This document shows positions 52,295 through 61,655 of a stretch of 64,000 nucleotides of DNA, piece by piece; within the stretch, counting starts at the first letter, position 1, and each line of letters opens with the position of its first letter. Source of the stretch: Nevskia soli DSM 19509. Its GTDB lineage: Bacteria; Pseudomonadota; Gammaproteobacteria; Nevskiales; Nevskiaceae. The position numbers and the translations under genes are program-made. The stretch lies in the NCBI RefSeq assembly GCF_000711955.1, contig NZ_JONR01000020.1:1-64000 (forward strand), read 5' to 3'. The notes beneath the pieces are model-generated. The model was not told the origin of the DNA, ran no database searches, and saw nothing but the letters and a program-made list of their open reading frames with translations.

Positions 52295-52867
52295 ATGAGC
52301 GCCGTGAATCCCACCGCCCACGGGGCCGACCTTTACGGTCTGGTCGGGCAGCCTTTCGAATTGCTGTTCGCGCTGGAAAACCGGCTGCGCGCAGCGCGGC
52401 TGGACATCGCCGCCGGCCAGACCCAGTCCTGGACCGGGCTGGGCTTCCGCCTGCGCGACTACTGGCTGGTGGCGCCCCGGGAGGACGTGCGCGAGGTCAT
52501 CACCGTGCCGAAGGTGACCCGGGTACCGGGCTCCAAGCCGTGGATGCTGGGCGTCGCCAATGCGCGCGGCAGCCTGTTGCCGGTGACCGACCTGGGGCAG
52601 ATGCTGGGGTACCCGCGCAACCCGGACCACCGCGACCAGCGCGTGCTGGTATTCAATTCCGATCGCGTGCCGGCGGGCGTGCTGGTGGACGAGGTGGCGG
52701 GCTACCGCCAGTTCGCGCCCTCCGACCAGCGCCATGAGCTGGCGCGCGAAACCGGCGAGCTCGAGCAGTACCTGCTCGGCGGCTTCAACCGCGAGGGACG
52801 CAACTGGCTGGTGCTGTCGCTGCACAAGCTGACGCGCAGCCAGGCGTTCACCGTGGCGGGAGTGTGA
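52295..52867 (+). CDS. pilI: CheW-like adaptor
   Basis: 190 residues; a single CheW domain from ~50 on (YWLVAPREDVREVITVPKVT, GVANARGSLLPVTDLGQMLG, VLVDEVAGYRQF). It couples PilJ to ChpA. The gene starts 14 bases after pilG. It is followed by a 115-base gap with stacked hairpins before chpA. Confidence 0.9.
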   Translation: MSAVNPTAHGADLYGLVGQPFELLFALENRLRAARLDIAAGQTQSWTGLGFRLRDYWLVAPREDVREVITVPKVTRVPGSKPWMLGVANARGSLLPVTDLGQMLGYPRNPDHRDQRVLVFNSDRVPAGVLVDEVAGYRQFAPSDQRHELARETGELEQYLLGGFNREGRNWLVLSLHKLTRSQAFTVAGV

Positions 52868-52878
52868 ATCACATGCAC

Positions 52879-52972
52879 CACCTGTGCCCCTCACTCCACC
52901 ACCCGCATCCGCGGGTGGTCCCCCTCTCTCCCGGGAGGAGAGAGGCTGTCGTCGGCAGCCGTAGGCTGCCGG
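52879..52972. repeat. three hairpins between pilI and chpA
   Basis: ACCACCCGC/GCGGGTGGT around ATCC (about 52899-52920), CCTCTCTCC/GGAGAGAGG (52923-52945) and GCAGCC/GGCTGC (about 52955-52969). The first two resemble hairpins of the 60 kb repeat island. They could attenuate or process the transcript between adaptor and kinase. Confidence 0.55.
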
Positions 52973-52982
52973 GACCATATTG

Positions 52983-55900
52983 ATGGTCGGACAACGCCCG
53001 CAAATCGCCAACGGCCTGCACTGGGTCCGCGGCGAGATCGAACAAAGCCTGAGCCGCGCCCGCGGCGCGCTCGAGCAGTACCTGGAGTCGCCCGAGGAGA
53101 AGCACCACCTCGACGTCGCCGCCGAGGAGCTGCACCTGGTGCGCGGCACTGTCGGCATGATCCAGTGCTTCGGCGCCGCCGCGCTGGCCGAAGAGATGCT
53201 GCAACTGCTGCAGGAGATGCGGCAGAACGCGCCGGACCAGAACCTCGAACCGTTCGCGGCGTTGACCGGCGCCACCCTGCACCTGTCCGATTACGTCGAC
53301 CTGCTGGCGCACGGCGAGAGCGACCGTGCCGTGGTGCTGCAACCCGGCATCAACGAGCTGCGCCTGGCGCGCGGCAAGCCGCTGCTGACCGAGGCGGAGC
53401 TGTTCGCGGCGCAGTTGCGCGCGCAGCAGGAATCCTTGCCGGAGCTTCCGGAAGAGCTTCGCCCTCCGGGCGGCGAAGCGGTGCAGAGCGTCGCGCGGCG
53501 CGAACTGGGTACGTTCCAGACCGCCTTCGTGCAGTGGTTCCGCGGCCAGAATACGGATGCGGCGATGGCCCGCATGGGCAAGATCGCCGATGCGGTGGCG
53601 GTCAACGCGGCGGCTCCCGATCTGCGCGAGATGTGGTCCGGCTACGCGGTGCTGTCGGAATGCCTGCGCGGCGATCTGCAGTTCGATTCGCTGGACCTGA
53701 AGCGCCTCTTCGGCCGCGCCGGGCAGCACCTGAAGAAACTGGTCGACCAGGGCGAGGCGGTGGCCGGCGCCGATGTCGGCGATACGCCGCAGCAGCTGCT
53801 GTTCCACATCGCCCGCGCCAGCCGCCAGACCGACCGTTCGCACGCGCTCATCACCGGCCGCCGCATCGACGAACTGTTGCCGGCACTGGAACAGATGGAC
53901 GAGCTGCGCCGGCGCCTGCGCGGCCCCAATACCTCGATCCTCGGCCGTGTCCACGCCGAGATCGGCCGCGACTTCGCCCAGGTCAAGGACGGCATCGACC
54001 TGGCGGTGCGCACCGGCGGCCGCAGCACCGGCGACCTGGCGGTGACGCGCGAGCGCCTGCAGCGACTGGCCAATACGCTCGGCGCGCTGGGCTTGCCGGC
54101 GCCGCAGCAGGCGCTGCTCAACCAGGCGCGCCTGCTGGAAAATCCGCCGCCGGAAGGGGTGCTGGCGTGGATGGATGTGGCCACCGCCATCCTGCGCGTC
54201 GAGCACAGCCTGGAAGAGGCGCTGTTCCGCGCCCTCGGCCGCCACGGCACGGAGCCGGCGCGGCCCTATGCCGAGATCGAGGCCGAGGTGCCGCATGCGC
54301 AGGATCTGCGCGAAAGCACCAAGGCGCTGTTGCGTGAATCGCTGGTCGACCTGGCGCACCTCAAGGCCGGCTTCGACGTCTATCTCAAGAACGGCGACGC
54401 ATCCGCGTTCGGCGATGCGCCGCGCATGCTCAACGAAGTGGCCGCCGGCCTGATGATTCTCGACCACGTGCGCGCCAGTACCCAGGTGCGCAAGCTGGAG
54501 AATTATGTGCGGCTGGGCACGCTGCTCGGCACGCAGGACGGACGCGCCGAGTTCGAACGCTTCGCCGATGCGATCTCCTGCGTCGAGGTCTATCTGGAGG
54601 CTTTGCGCGAGGGCCTGCCGGAGCCGGGACGCATCCTCGACGACCTGGAAAGCTATATTTCGCGGCTCGATTTCCGCGCGGCGGAAGCCCCCGTGCCGGC
54701 CGCCGATGTGGCCGTGGCGGAGCCGGCGGAGGCTGTGCAGCCCGTTGCAGCCGCGCCCGTGGTGCAGGAGCCCGCGCCCGCTTCGGCTCCGGTGGGTGAC
54801 GGCATCGATCCGGAAATCCGCGAGATCTTCATCGAGGAGGCCGGCGAAGTGCTGGCCGAGCTGGAGCGTCATCTGCCGGCGTTCCGGCGCGAGCCGGGCA
54901 ACCGCGCGGTGATCGGCGAGGTGCGCCGTGCCTTCCACACGCTCAAGGGCAGCGGCCGCATGGTCGGCGCGCTGCGCATCGGCGAGTTCGGCTGGGCGGT
55001 GGAGAACATGCTCAACCGCTGCCTTGAGGGCGCGCTGTCGGTGCGCGCCCCGGTGCTGCAGACCATCGAGCAGGCGGTCGCCCTGCTGCCGGGCCTGGTC
55101 GAGAATTTCCGCAATGGCGTCGGCACCGGAGTGGAAGATCCGGCGGTGGCCGCGCTGATCGACAGCGCCACCAAGCTGGCTTCGACCAAGGCCAGCACCG
55201 AGCCGGACATGCTGGCGGTGTTCCGCGAGGACGCGCGCGAGCGCCTGGGTCTGGTGCGGCGCTGGCTGGAGGCGCAGGATCCGCGCGAAAGCGGTTTCGA
55301 GCCGGATGCCGAAGTGGTCCGCGCCTTCCATACGCTGCGCGGCAGCGCGGCAGTGATCCATGCCGAAGGGGTGAGCCAGCTCGCCGCCGCCTTCGAATCA
55401 CTGTTCAATACCCTGCGCCTGGAAGGGCGCACGCTGCCGGCGCTGGGCCTGCCGCTGATCGCCGACGCGCTGGTGACCCTGCGCGCCTGGATCGAGTCGG
55501 TGGATGTGGTGGATGCCGGTGTCGACGACGTCCCCGCCTGGCAGGCGCGCATTGCCGCGCTGTTGGCCCCACCGTCGGCGCCGCAGGCCGAGGCACCGCC
55601 GCCGCCGTCGCGCCCGGCCTTCGACGAAGCGTTCTGCCTGCAGGCGCTGACCGCGACGCAGGCGCTGGAGCAACAGGCACGGGCCTGGGCCGAACAGCCG
55701 GCCGCAGCCAATCACGACGGCTTGGCGGCGGCCAATCTGGGCACCGGCTTCGCCGACCTGGCCGACCTTGCGGCGCGCGTCGGTTGCGAGCCGATCACCC
55801 GTATCGGCCAGGCGGCAAGCGAGCGGCTGGCGGATTGGCGTGGTGGCCAGGCGCCGGGCATCGGCTTCTTCGCCACCCTGCTGGAAGTCATCGAAGGGTT

Positions 55901-58900
55901 GTACCAGCAGCTCGACGCGTATCGTGACGGCGACAAGCTCGGCGACGGCGCGGAGTGGGTGGCGCGGGTGCAGGCGTTGCCCCGGCCCGCCGTTGCCCCG
56001 GTGTATGTGCCGCCGCCGCTGGAGATCGCACATCCGGTGGAGCGTCCGCTGGAACCGGAGATCGTCGCGGCCGGTACCATCGATGCGGAGTTGCTGGAAA
56101 TTTTCGGCGCGGAAGCGGAGGAACTGCTCGAGTCGATGGAGCACTACCTCCAGGTATGGCGGCGCGATCCGGGCTACACCGACGCCGCCAACGAACTGAA
56201 GCGCGCCCTGCATACGCTCAAGGGCAGCGCGCGCACCGCCGGGGCGGACGCCATCGGCACGGTGGCGCACCACCTGGAAAACCTGTTCGGCGAAGACGCG
56301 CAGCTGTCTTCGGCGGCGCTGCAGACGCCGCTCGGCGTGGGCTTCGACGAGTTGCATCAGCTGGTGAGCGATCTGCAACGCGGCCGGCCGCTCGATGCGG
56401 GGCCGGCGCTGGCGGCGATCGACGCGATGCTGCTCAACACGCCGCTGGCCGCGGCGCCACTCCCGCTGCCCGCGCCTCCGATGGAGGCAGCGCTTCCGCC
56501 CCCGGTTGAAACTCCGCCGGCCCTGGTGGAAACGCCCCCAGCCCCGGCGGAAGCAGCAGCCGCGTTCGCGGATACGCCTTTGTCGCTGAGCTTTCCGCCG
56601 GCCGAAGACATCTTTTCGGCCGCGCCGCCGGCAGCCCTGTCGCTCGAACCGCAGGCGCCGGTGGAGACGGAATCCTTCCCGGTGGCGGAGGAACCCATCG
56701 TCTTCGCGCCCGCGCCCGCGCCGCCGGAGCCGCCGGTGGTGGCGGCCGAGGAAGAGCCGCTGCCGCTGATCGAGGTGAGCGAACTGGAAGTGCCGGCCGC
56801 GCCTGAAACGCCTGTGCCGGAATTCCAGTCCGAACCGTTGCCCGAGCCGCCGCTGTTGCTGCAACAGCCGGAGGTCTTGCCCGAGCCGGCGCCGGTGGTG
56901 CTGGAGGCGCCGGCCTGGCAGCAGACGATCGCGCAGCCGCCGGCAGTGACCGGCGGCAATGCTCTCGCGGACGAGCAGCAGCGCACGCTCGACGACGAGA
57001 TCACCGATATCTTCTCGGCCGAGGCCTCGGAACTGCTGGAGCAGCTCGATACCGGCTTCGAGGGCTGGCAGAACGGCGACGACACCGAACCGGTGCGCGA
57101 TGTGCAGCGCGCCCTGCATACGCTCAAGGGTGGCGCGCGCATGGCCGGTCTCGACGCCATGGGCGATGCGGTCCACGAGCTGGAAAGCCGCGTCAATGCA
57201 CTGGTCGCTGCCGGCGAGTTCCCGGATACCGCCGCCTTCGTGCAGATGCGCGGCGAGCTGGACCGGCTGCAGACCATGCATGACCAGATCCGCCGCGGCC
57301 AGGCCGAGCTGCTGGTCAGCCCGCTGGCGGCCGAGGTGGTGGCGCAGGAAGCGCTGGTTGCCGCACCCGCGGTGGCGGTGGTGCCCGCCGCCGGCCAATG
57401 GGCGCCGGAGCTGTTCTGGCGGCCGGAGGAAGACCTCAGCGGCTTCGCCCTGGCGCGCACGGAAACGGCGCGCGTCGCGGTGGATGCGCTGGACACCATG
57501 CTCAACGAGGCGGGCGAGATTTCGATCTACCGCTCGCGCCTGGAAGAGCGCAACACCAGCATGCGCACGCAGCTGGCGGAAATGGCGCACACCATCGCGC
57601 GCGTGCGCGAGCAGCTGCGCATGCTCGATATCGAGACCGAAGCGCAGATCGCCGCGCGCGGCCGCGGCTTCGGCGCGCACCCGGACCAGTACAGCCAGGA
57701 TTTCGATCCGCTGGAAATGGACCGCTACTCGCGCATGCAGGAATTGTCGCGCACCCTGGCCGAGTCGATCAGCGATCTGTCCTCGCTGCAGGCGACGATG
57801 GACGAGGCGGTGAGCGAGTCGGATACGCTGCTGCTGCAGCAGAGCCGCATCACCACCGAGGTGCAGCAGGGCCTGATGGGCACGCTGATGGTGCCCTTCT
57901 CGCGCCAGGTGCAGCGCCTGCTGCGCGTGGTGCGGCAGACCTCGCTGGAGAACGGCCGTCAGGCGGAAGCGCAGTTCCAGGGCGTGGAGGCGGAGCTGGA
58001 CCGCCACGTGCTGGAGCGCATCACCGCGCCGCTGGAGCACCTGCTGCGCAATGCCGTGGTGCACGGCATCGAGGATCCGGCGGAGCGCGCGCTGGCCGGC
58101 AAGCCGGTGGTCGGCGCCATCAACCTGCGCTTGTCGCGCGAAGGCTCGCAGCTGCTGGTCGAGCTGTCCGACGACGGCCGCGGCCTGGATTTCATGGCGA
58201 TCCGCCACAAGGCGATCGAGCGCGGCCTGATGGTGCCGGAGGCGCAGCTGTCCGACGACGACCTGGCCCGCTTCATTTTCGAACCCGGATTCTCCACCGC
58301 CAAGAAGCTGACCCAGGATGCCGGCCGCGGCATCGGCATGGACGTGGTGGCCAGCGAAGTGAAGCAGCTCGCCGGCACGCTGGAGCTGCGCTCCGAAGTG
58401 GGCAAGGGCACGCGCTTCCTGCTGCGCCTGCCGCTGACGCTGGCGGTATCGCAGGCGCTGTTGGTCGGCGTCGGGCCGGACAGCTATGCCATTCCGCTGC
58501 CGAGCATCGAGGGCATCGCGCGTGTGCCGCGCGCGGAGCTGAGCGATTATGTGCGCGACGACGGTCCGCTGTTCGCCTACGGCGGCCGCGGTTACCGCGT
58601 GCGTCACCTGGGCGACTATGTCGGCGTGACGCATGCGCCGGATCCGGATGCGCGTACCTATACCGCCATCCTGGTACGCCTCGGTGAGGGCCTGGGTGCG
58701 GCCGAGCGCCGCGTCGCGCTGATCGTGGACGTGCTCCACGGCAACCGCGAAATCGTGTCCAAGGCGGTCGGTCCGCAGGTCAGCAGCGTGCCCGGCGTGG
58801 CCGGCGCCACCATCCTGGCCGATGGCCGGGTGGTGCTGATCCTCGACGTGGCGGCGCTGGTGGCCGAGCGCTCGCGCCGCGCGCTGCTGGCGGAAGCCGC

Positions 58901-59300
58901 CGGGCGCGTCGAAGCCGCCGCGGTGGAAGAGCGCGAGACCATCATGGTGGTGGACGATTCGGTCACCATGCGCCGCGTGGCGGAGCGCCTGTTGACGCGC
59001 AACGGCTACCGCGTGGTGACGGCGAAGGACGGCCTGGATGCCATCGCCATGCTGCAGACGGAAACGCCGTCGACGGTGCTGCTCGATATCGAGATGCCGC
59101 GCGCCGACGGTTTCGAGGTCGCGGCCTTCATCCGCAACAACCCGCGCCTGACCGGCGTGCCGATCATCATGATCACTTCGCGCTCCGGCGAGAAGCATCG
59201 CGAGCGCGCGCGCGTGCTGGGTGTGGACCGCTACCTGATCAAGCCTTACCAGGAAGATCAGCTGCTGGCGGAAGTGAAAGACGTGCGCAGGCAGCATTGA
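52983..59300 (+). CDS. chpA: ChpA-type hybrid histidine kinase of the Pil-Chp system
   Basis: 2105 residues. An N-terminal helical region has a degenerate site (ELHLVRGTVGMI near 50, no phospho-His context). Hpt domains follow with their His in FHTLKGSGR near 651, FHTLRGSAA near 782, LHTLKGSART near 1077 and LHTLKGGAR near 1379. A Pro/Ala linker lies around 1150-1330. The CheA-like kinase core carries LLRNAVVHGIEDP and the ATP lid DDGRGLDF, then the CheW-like domain, and a terminal receiver with Asp near 2037 (VLLDIEMPRADG). Pseudomonas ChpA has six Hpt plus two variant (Ser/Thr) modules. ATG 52983 is used over TTG 52980; the ribosome site is weak. Confidence 0.93.
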   Translation: MVGQRPQIANGLHWVRGEIEQSLSRARGALEQYLESPEEKHHLDVAAEELHLVRGTVGMIQCFGAAALAEEMLQLLQEMRQNAPDQNLEPFAALTGATLHLSDYVDLLAHGESDRAVVLQPGINELRLARGKPLLTEAELFAAQLRAQQESLPELPEELRPPGGEAVQSVARRELGTFQTAFVQWFRGQNTDAAMARMGKIADAVAVNAAAPDLREMWSGYAVLSECLRGDLQFDSLDLKRLFGRAGQHLKKLVDQGEAVAGADVGDTPQQLLFHIARASRQTDRSHALITGRRIDELLPALEQMDELRRRLRGPNTSILGRVHAEIGRDFAQVKDGIDLAVRTGGRSTGDLAVTRERLQRLANTLGALGLPAPQQALLNQARLLENPPPEGVLAWMDVATAILRVEHSLEEALFRALGRHGTEPARPYAEIEAEVPHAQDLRESTKALLRESLVDLAHLKAGFDVYLKNGDASAFGDAPRMLNEVAAGLMILDHVRASTQVRKLENYVRLGTLLGTQDGRAEFERFADAISCVEVYLEALREGLPEPGRILDDLESYISRLDFRAAEAPVPAADVAVAEPAEAVQPVAAAPVVQEPAPASAPVGDGIDPEIREIFIEEAGEVLAELERHLPAFRREPGNRAVIGEVRRAFHTLKGSGRMVGALRIGEFGWAVENMLNRCLEGALSVRAPVLQTIEQAVALLPGLVENFRNGVGTGVEDPAVAALIDSATKLASTKASTEPDMLAVFREDARERLGLVRRWLEAQDPRESGFEPDAEVVRAFHTLRGSAAVIHAEGVSQLAAAFESLFNTLRLEGRTLPALGLPLIADALVTLRAWIESVDVVDAGVDDVPAWQARIAALLAPPSAPQAEAPPPPSRPAFDEAFCLQALTATQALEQQARAWAEQPAAANHDGLAAANLGTGFADLADLAARVGCEPITRIGQAASERLADWRGGQAPGIGFFATLLEVIEGLYQQLDAYRDGDKLGDGAEWVARVQALPRPAVAPVYVPPPLEIAHPVERPLEPEIVAAGTIDAELLEIFGAEAEELLESMEHYLQVWRRDPGYTDAANELKRALHTLKGSARTAGADAIGTVAHHLENLFGEDAQLSSAALQTPLGVGFDELHQLVSDLQRGRPLDAGPALAAIDAMLLNTPLAAAPLPLPAPPMEAALPPPVETPPALVETPPAPAEAAAAFADTPLSLSFPPAEDIFSAAPPAALSLEPQAPVETESFPVAEEPIVFAPAPAPPEPPVVAAEEEPLPLIEVSELEVPAAPETPVPEFQSEPLPEPPLLLQQPEVLPEPAPVVLEAPAWQQTIAQPPAVTGGNALADEQQRTLDDEITDIFSAEASELLEQLDTGFEGWQNGDDTEPVRDVQRALHTLKGGARMAGLDAMGDAVHELESRVNALVAAGEFPDTAAFVQMRGELDRLQTMHDQIRRGQAELLVSPLAAEVVAQEALVAAPAVAVVPAAGQWAPELFWRPEEDLSGFALARTETARVAVDALDTMLNEAGEISIYRSRLEERNTSMRTQLAEMAHTIARVREQLRMLDIETEAQIAARGRGFGAHPDQYSQDFDPLEMDRYSRMQELSRTLAESISDLSSLQATMDEAVSESDTLLLQQSRITTEVQQGLMGTLMVPFSRQVQRLLRVVRQTSLENGRQAEAQFQGVEAELDRHVLERITAPLEHLLRNAVVHGIEDPAERALAGKPVVGAINLRLSREGSQLLVELSDDGRGLDFMAIRHKAIERGLMVPEAQLSDDDLARFIFEPGFSTAKKLTQDAGRGIGMDVVASEVKQLAGTLELRSEVGKGTRFLLRLPLTLAVSQALLVGVGPDSYAIPLPSIEGIARVPRAELSDYVRDDGPLFAYGGRGYRVRHLGDYVGVTHAPDPDARTYTAILVRLGEGLGAAERRVALIVDVLHGNREIVSKAVGPQVSSVPGVAGATILADGRVVLILDVAALVAERSRRALLAEAAGRVEAAAVEERETIMVVDDSVTMRRVAERLLTRNGYRVVTAKDGLDAIAMLQTETPSTVLLDIEMPRADGFEVAAFIRNNPRLTGVPIIMITSRSGEKHRERARVLGVDRYLIKPYQEDQLLAEVKDVRRQH

Positions 59301-59301
59301 C

Positions 59302-59775
59302 ATGAGCGGAGCACCGCAACAGCTTTACGCCGTTCTCGTCGCATTGCAGAGCGATACCTTGCTGCTGCCGAACCTGGCGGTGGCGGAGGTGGTGTCGCTG
59401 GAAGGCCTGCGGCCGGTGTCCGGCGCGCCGCCCTGGTTCGCCGGGCTGCTGCCGTGGCAGGGACGCGAACTGCCGATCGCGCGTTTCGAGCTGCTCAACA
59501 ACGGCGCGGCGGAGCCGCCGAGCCGGCGCACGCGCATCGCGGTGATCAATTCGGTGACGACGCGCTTGTCGGCGGGCCGTTACGGCATCCTGGCGGAAGG
59601 GTATCCGCACCTGGTCACCCTGAACCGTTCCGCGCTGCGGCCGGCCGAGGCGCGGCCGCAGGACAGCGAGTTGATCCTGTCTCGTGTGCGGGTGGCGAGC
59701 CAGGAGGCCTTGATTCCGAATCTGGAAAAGATCGAGGCGGAGATGGCGGCGGTGTTGGCTACTTTGCAGGTTTGA
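59302..59775 (+). CDS. chpC: CheW-domain protein, ChpC-like
   Basis: 157 residues, one CheW-like domain (YAVLVALQSDTLLLPNLAVAEVV, WFAGLLPWQGRELPIARFELLN, ELILSRVRVA). In Pseudomonas ChpC is the second CheW of the Chp system. The ATG is one base after the chpA stop (59300), so translation is coupled. chpB (CheB) and pilK (CheR) are not seen here. Confidence 0.85.
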   Translation: MSGAPQQLYAVLVALQSDTLLLPNLAVAEVVSLEGLRPVSGAPPWFAGLLPWQGRELPIARFELLNNGAAEPPSRRTRIAVINSVTTRLSAGRYGILAEGYPHLVTLNRSALRPAEARPQDSELILSRVRVASQEALIPNLEKIEAEMAAVLATLQV

Positions 59776-60693
59776 TTCGCTGGCTGTCTGCTTGCTCGAT
59801 GCGCTGTTTGGCGCACGCTTCTTTCTCTGGTCTGACTTTGAAACCTCGGCGTACGCGCTTGCGCGCGGCTCCTTGCCTGCGCTGCCTGAAACCCTGGTTC
59901 CGCCCTGAAGGCGGGTTACTTTTCTTTGGGTTTCGCCCAAAGAAAAGTAACCAAAAGAAATGCGACCCGATGTCTGCGCCGAATAAACACCTGTCGGTAT
60001 TTATTCGGTCCCCTGCGCTTCTCGGCCAAGGTGGGCGTTTTAGACAGGCCATCCCTGGCCTGTCTAAAACGGCTTCGGCATCCTGCCTCGCCCGCGTCTG
60101 CGCGCGGCTATTCCACCTTGGCCTGCGATGCTCGGCGCAGCCACACGGGGAGGGACGTCAAAAGCCAAAGCAACGGCAAAAGCGTCGCGCTCCCCCTGCC
60201 TTTAGTCCCCTCTCCCCTTGCGGGAGAGGGCTAGGGAGAGGGGTAGGTAGCGGGGTGCATCGCTTGACCTCCTGGATTCGCTTCGCGGGAATGACAAGGG
60301 TGGAGTAGTGGCGCTTTTGATGTTGCTTTGCGTTTTTGACTTTCCGCCCCCGTAGTTTGCGCCGAGCATCGCAGCTCGGGGCGGCATGAGCCGGCGCGTG
60401 TGTTCGCGCCGGGCGAGGCAGGATGCCGAAGCGTCTGAAGACAGGCCAGGGATGGCCTGTCTTCAGACCCCGCCACGAGCGAGAAGCGCAGGGCACCGCC
60501 GTAGGCGGCGCAAACTTCGGGGGCATGTTCTTTTGGTTACTTTTCTTGCGCCAAGAAAAGTGACTCGCCGGAGGCGAAAAACTTCGTACAGTCGCTGAGG
60601 AGGATCCAGCCCGCGCGCAAGCGCGTACGCCGCGACTCTTCAGAGAGCAAGCAGAGCAAGGGGAAAGACAGGAAGCGCCAGAAAACGGCGGCC
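59776..60693. repeat. 918-base gene-free structured repeat island
   Basis: Between chpC and the LuxR-type gene. Arm 1 (about 59917-60140) and arm 2 (about 60355-60575) are inverted copies of one ~220 bp unit; conserved blocks include TACTTTTCTT/AAGAAAAGTAACC, CCCTGCGCTTCTCG, CAGGCCATCCCTGGCCTG, CTTCGGCATCCTGCCTCGCC and GCGATGCTCGGCGCA. Between them lies CCCTCTCCC/GGGAGAGGG (60208-60230). Open frames here are by-products of the repeats. Confidence 0.7.
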
Positions 60694-61575
60694 TCAGCGC
60701 ACCGTACTCGGCTTCATATGCAGCAACTCAATGAGATCTTCCCGCCGATAAATCGCCAGCTTCCGATAAATCCGCGTGGTGTGATTCGCCACTGTCGACA
60801 CCGCGATCCCATACTGTCTTGCGATCGACTTCAAGGTCTTGCCATTGCTCAACGCCCGCGCGATTTCCTGCTCGCGCGGCGACAGCGCATCCAGCGGCAG
60901 CGGCTTGCGCGCATGCAACAGATAGAGGCTGCCGCAGCGCGCCACGCGCAGGTGCAGGCCGCCTTCCATCAACTCGCCGCCCTCTTCGCCCAGCGCGCTC
61001 TCCGGCAGGGTGAACGGCAGCCGCGCGACATCGCCGGCATGGCCGGCCTCCTCCAGGAGGCTGCGGAAACGTCCGCTGACCGCATAGACTGCGCCTCCCC
61101 CGTCGACCAGAGCGGCGGAGCCGCGGTTGGCGCGCCCCATGGAGTGAAGCCAGTCGTCGCGCCGCACGAACTGCAGCATCGACAGGGCGCCGGCGGCGCA
61201 CAGGTGCATGCCGGCCCGTTGCAGGGCTTCTTCGCTGGCGCGCTTGGCGCGCGCTGGATATTGCAGCACCACGGTATGCACCAACTCGCTGCCCGTGGGG
61301 CTGTAAACGAAGGCTTGCGCCGTCGGCGAGGCTTCCAGCACCACGGCTTCGCCGCCAGGGGGCAGTGCCAGCTTGGCCAGTACGGCCGTGGTGAGAAAGG
61401 GCTGCGGGTGCTGGGTCAGCTCGCCATCGTTGCGCGCGCCGCGCGACCACCACGCGGCGGCGCTGGCCCCGAACTGTTCGCAGAGCAGGCCCAGGGCGCG
61501 ACCGCGGAACGACTGCCAGTCACCCTCGGTGGCGGTGCAGTACAGCGCGTTGATCAGTGCGTCGGTGCCTTCCAT
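60694..61575 (-). CDS. LuxR-type HTH transcriptional regulator
   Basis: 293 residues; C-terminal LuxR-type HTH about 228-290 (LSPREQEIARALSNGKTLKS, STVANHTTRIYRKL). The N-terminal 210 residues have no named domain. ATG 61575 follows GGAAG. It is adjacent to the WS/DGAT gene on the same strand, upstream in sequence order, and its HTH is close to the one at 18722. Regulation of lipid storage would be an inference. Confidence 0.85.
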   Translation of the reverse strand: MEGTDALINALYCTATEGDWQSFRGRALGLLCEQFGASAAAWWSRGARNDGELTQHPQPFLTTAVLAKLALPPGGEAVVLEASPTAQAFVYSPTGSELVHTVVLQYPARAKRASEEALQRAGMHLCAAGALSMLQFVRRDDWLHSMGRANRGSAALVDGGGAVYAVSGRFRSLLEEAGHAGDVARLPFTLPESALGEEGGELMEGGLHLRVARCGSLYLLHARKPLPLDALSPREQEIARALSNGKTLKSIARQYGIAVSTVANHTTRIYRKLAIYRREDLIELLHMKPSTVR

Positions 61576-61655
61576 TGCTCGCTTCCGGGCGCGATTCAGT
61601 GTTTCTGGCTAAGGTTTTTATGGTCGAATCCGTGCCGTCATCCGCGACACGACAC

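Noticed and set aside
55398..59303. 1301-codon frame on the minus strand opposite chpA
   Set aside because: High-GC antisense shadow (His/Gln/Arg-rich), no start signal or domain; the plus strand carries an unambiguous ChpA.
59917..60575. Insertion sequence with terminal inverted repeats
   Set aside because: No transposase frame lies between the arms and the arms are divergent in stems; better described as paired structured repeats.
59454..60600. Several open frames of 60-280 codons in the repeat island
   Set aside because: They arise from the inverted repeats and hairpins, share residues only because the DNA repeats, and lack ribosome sites or families.
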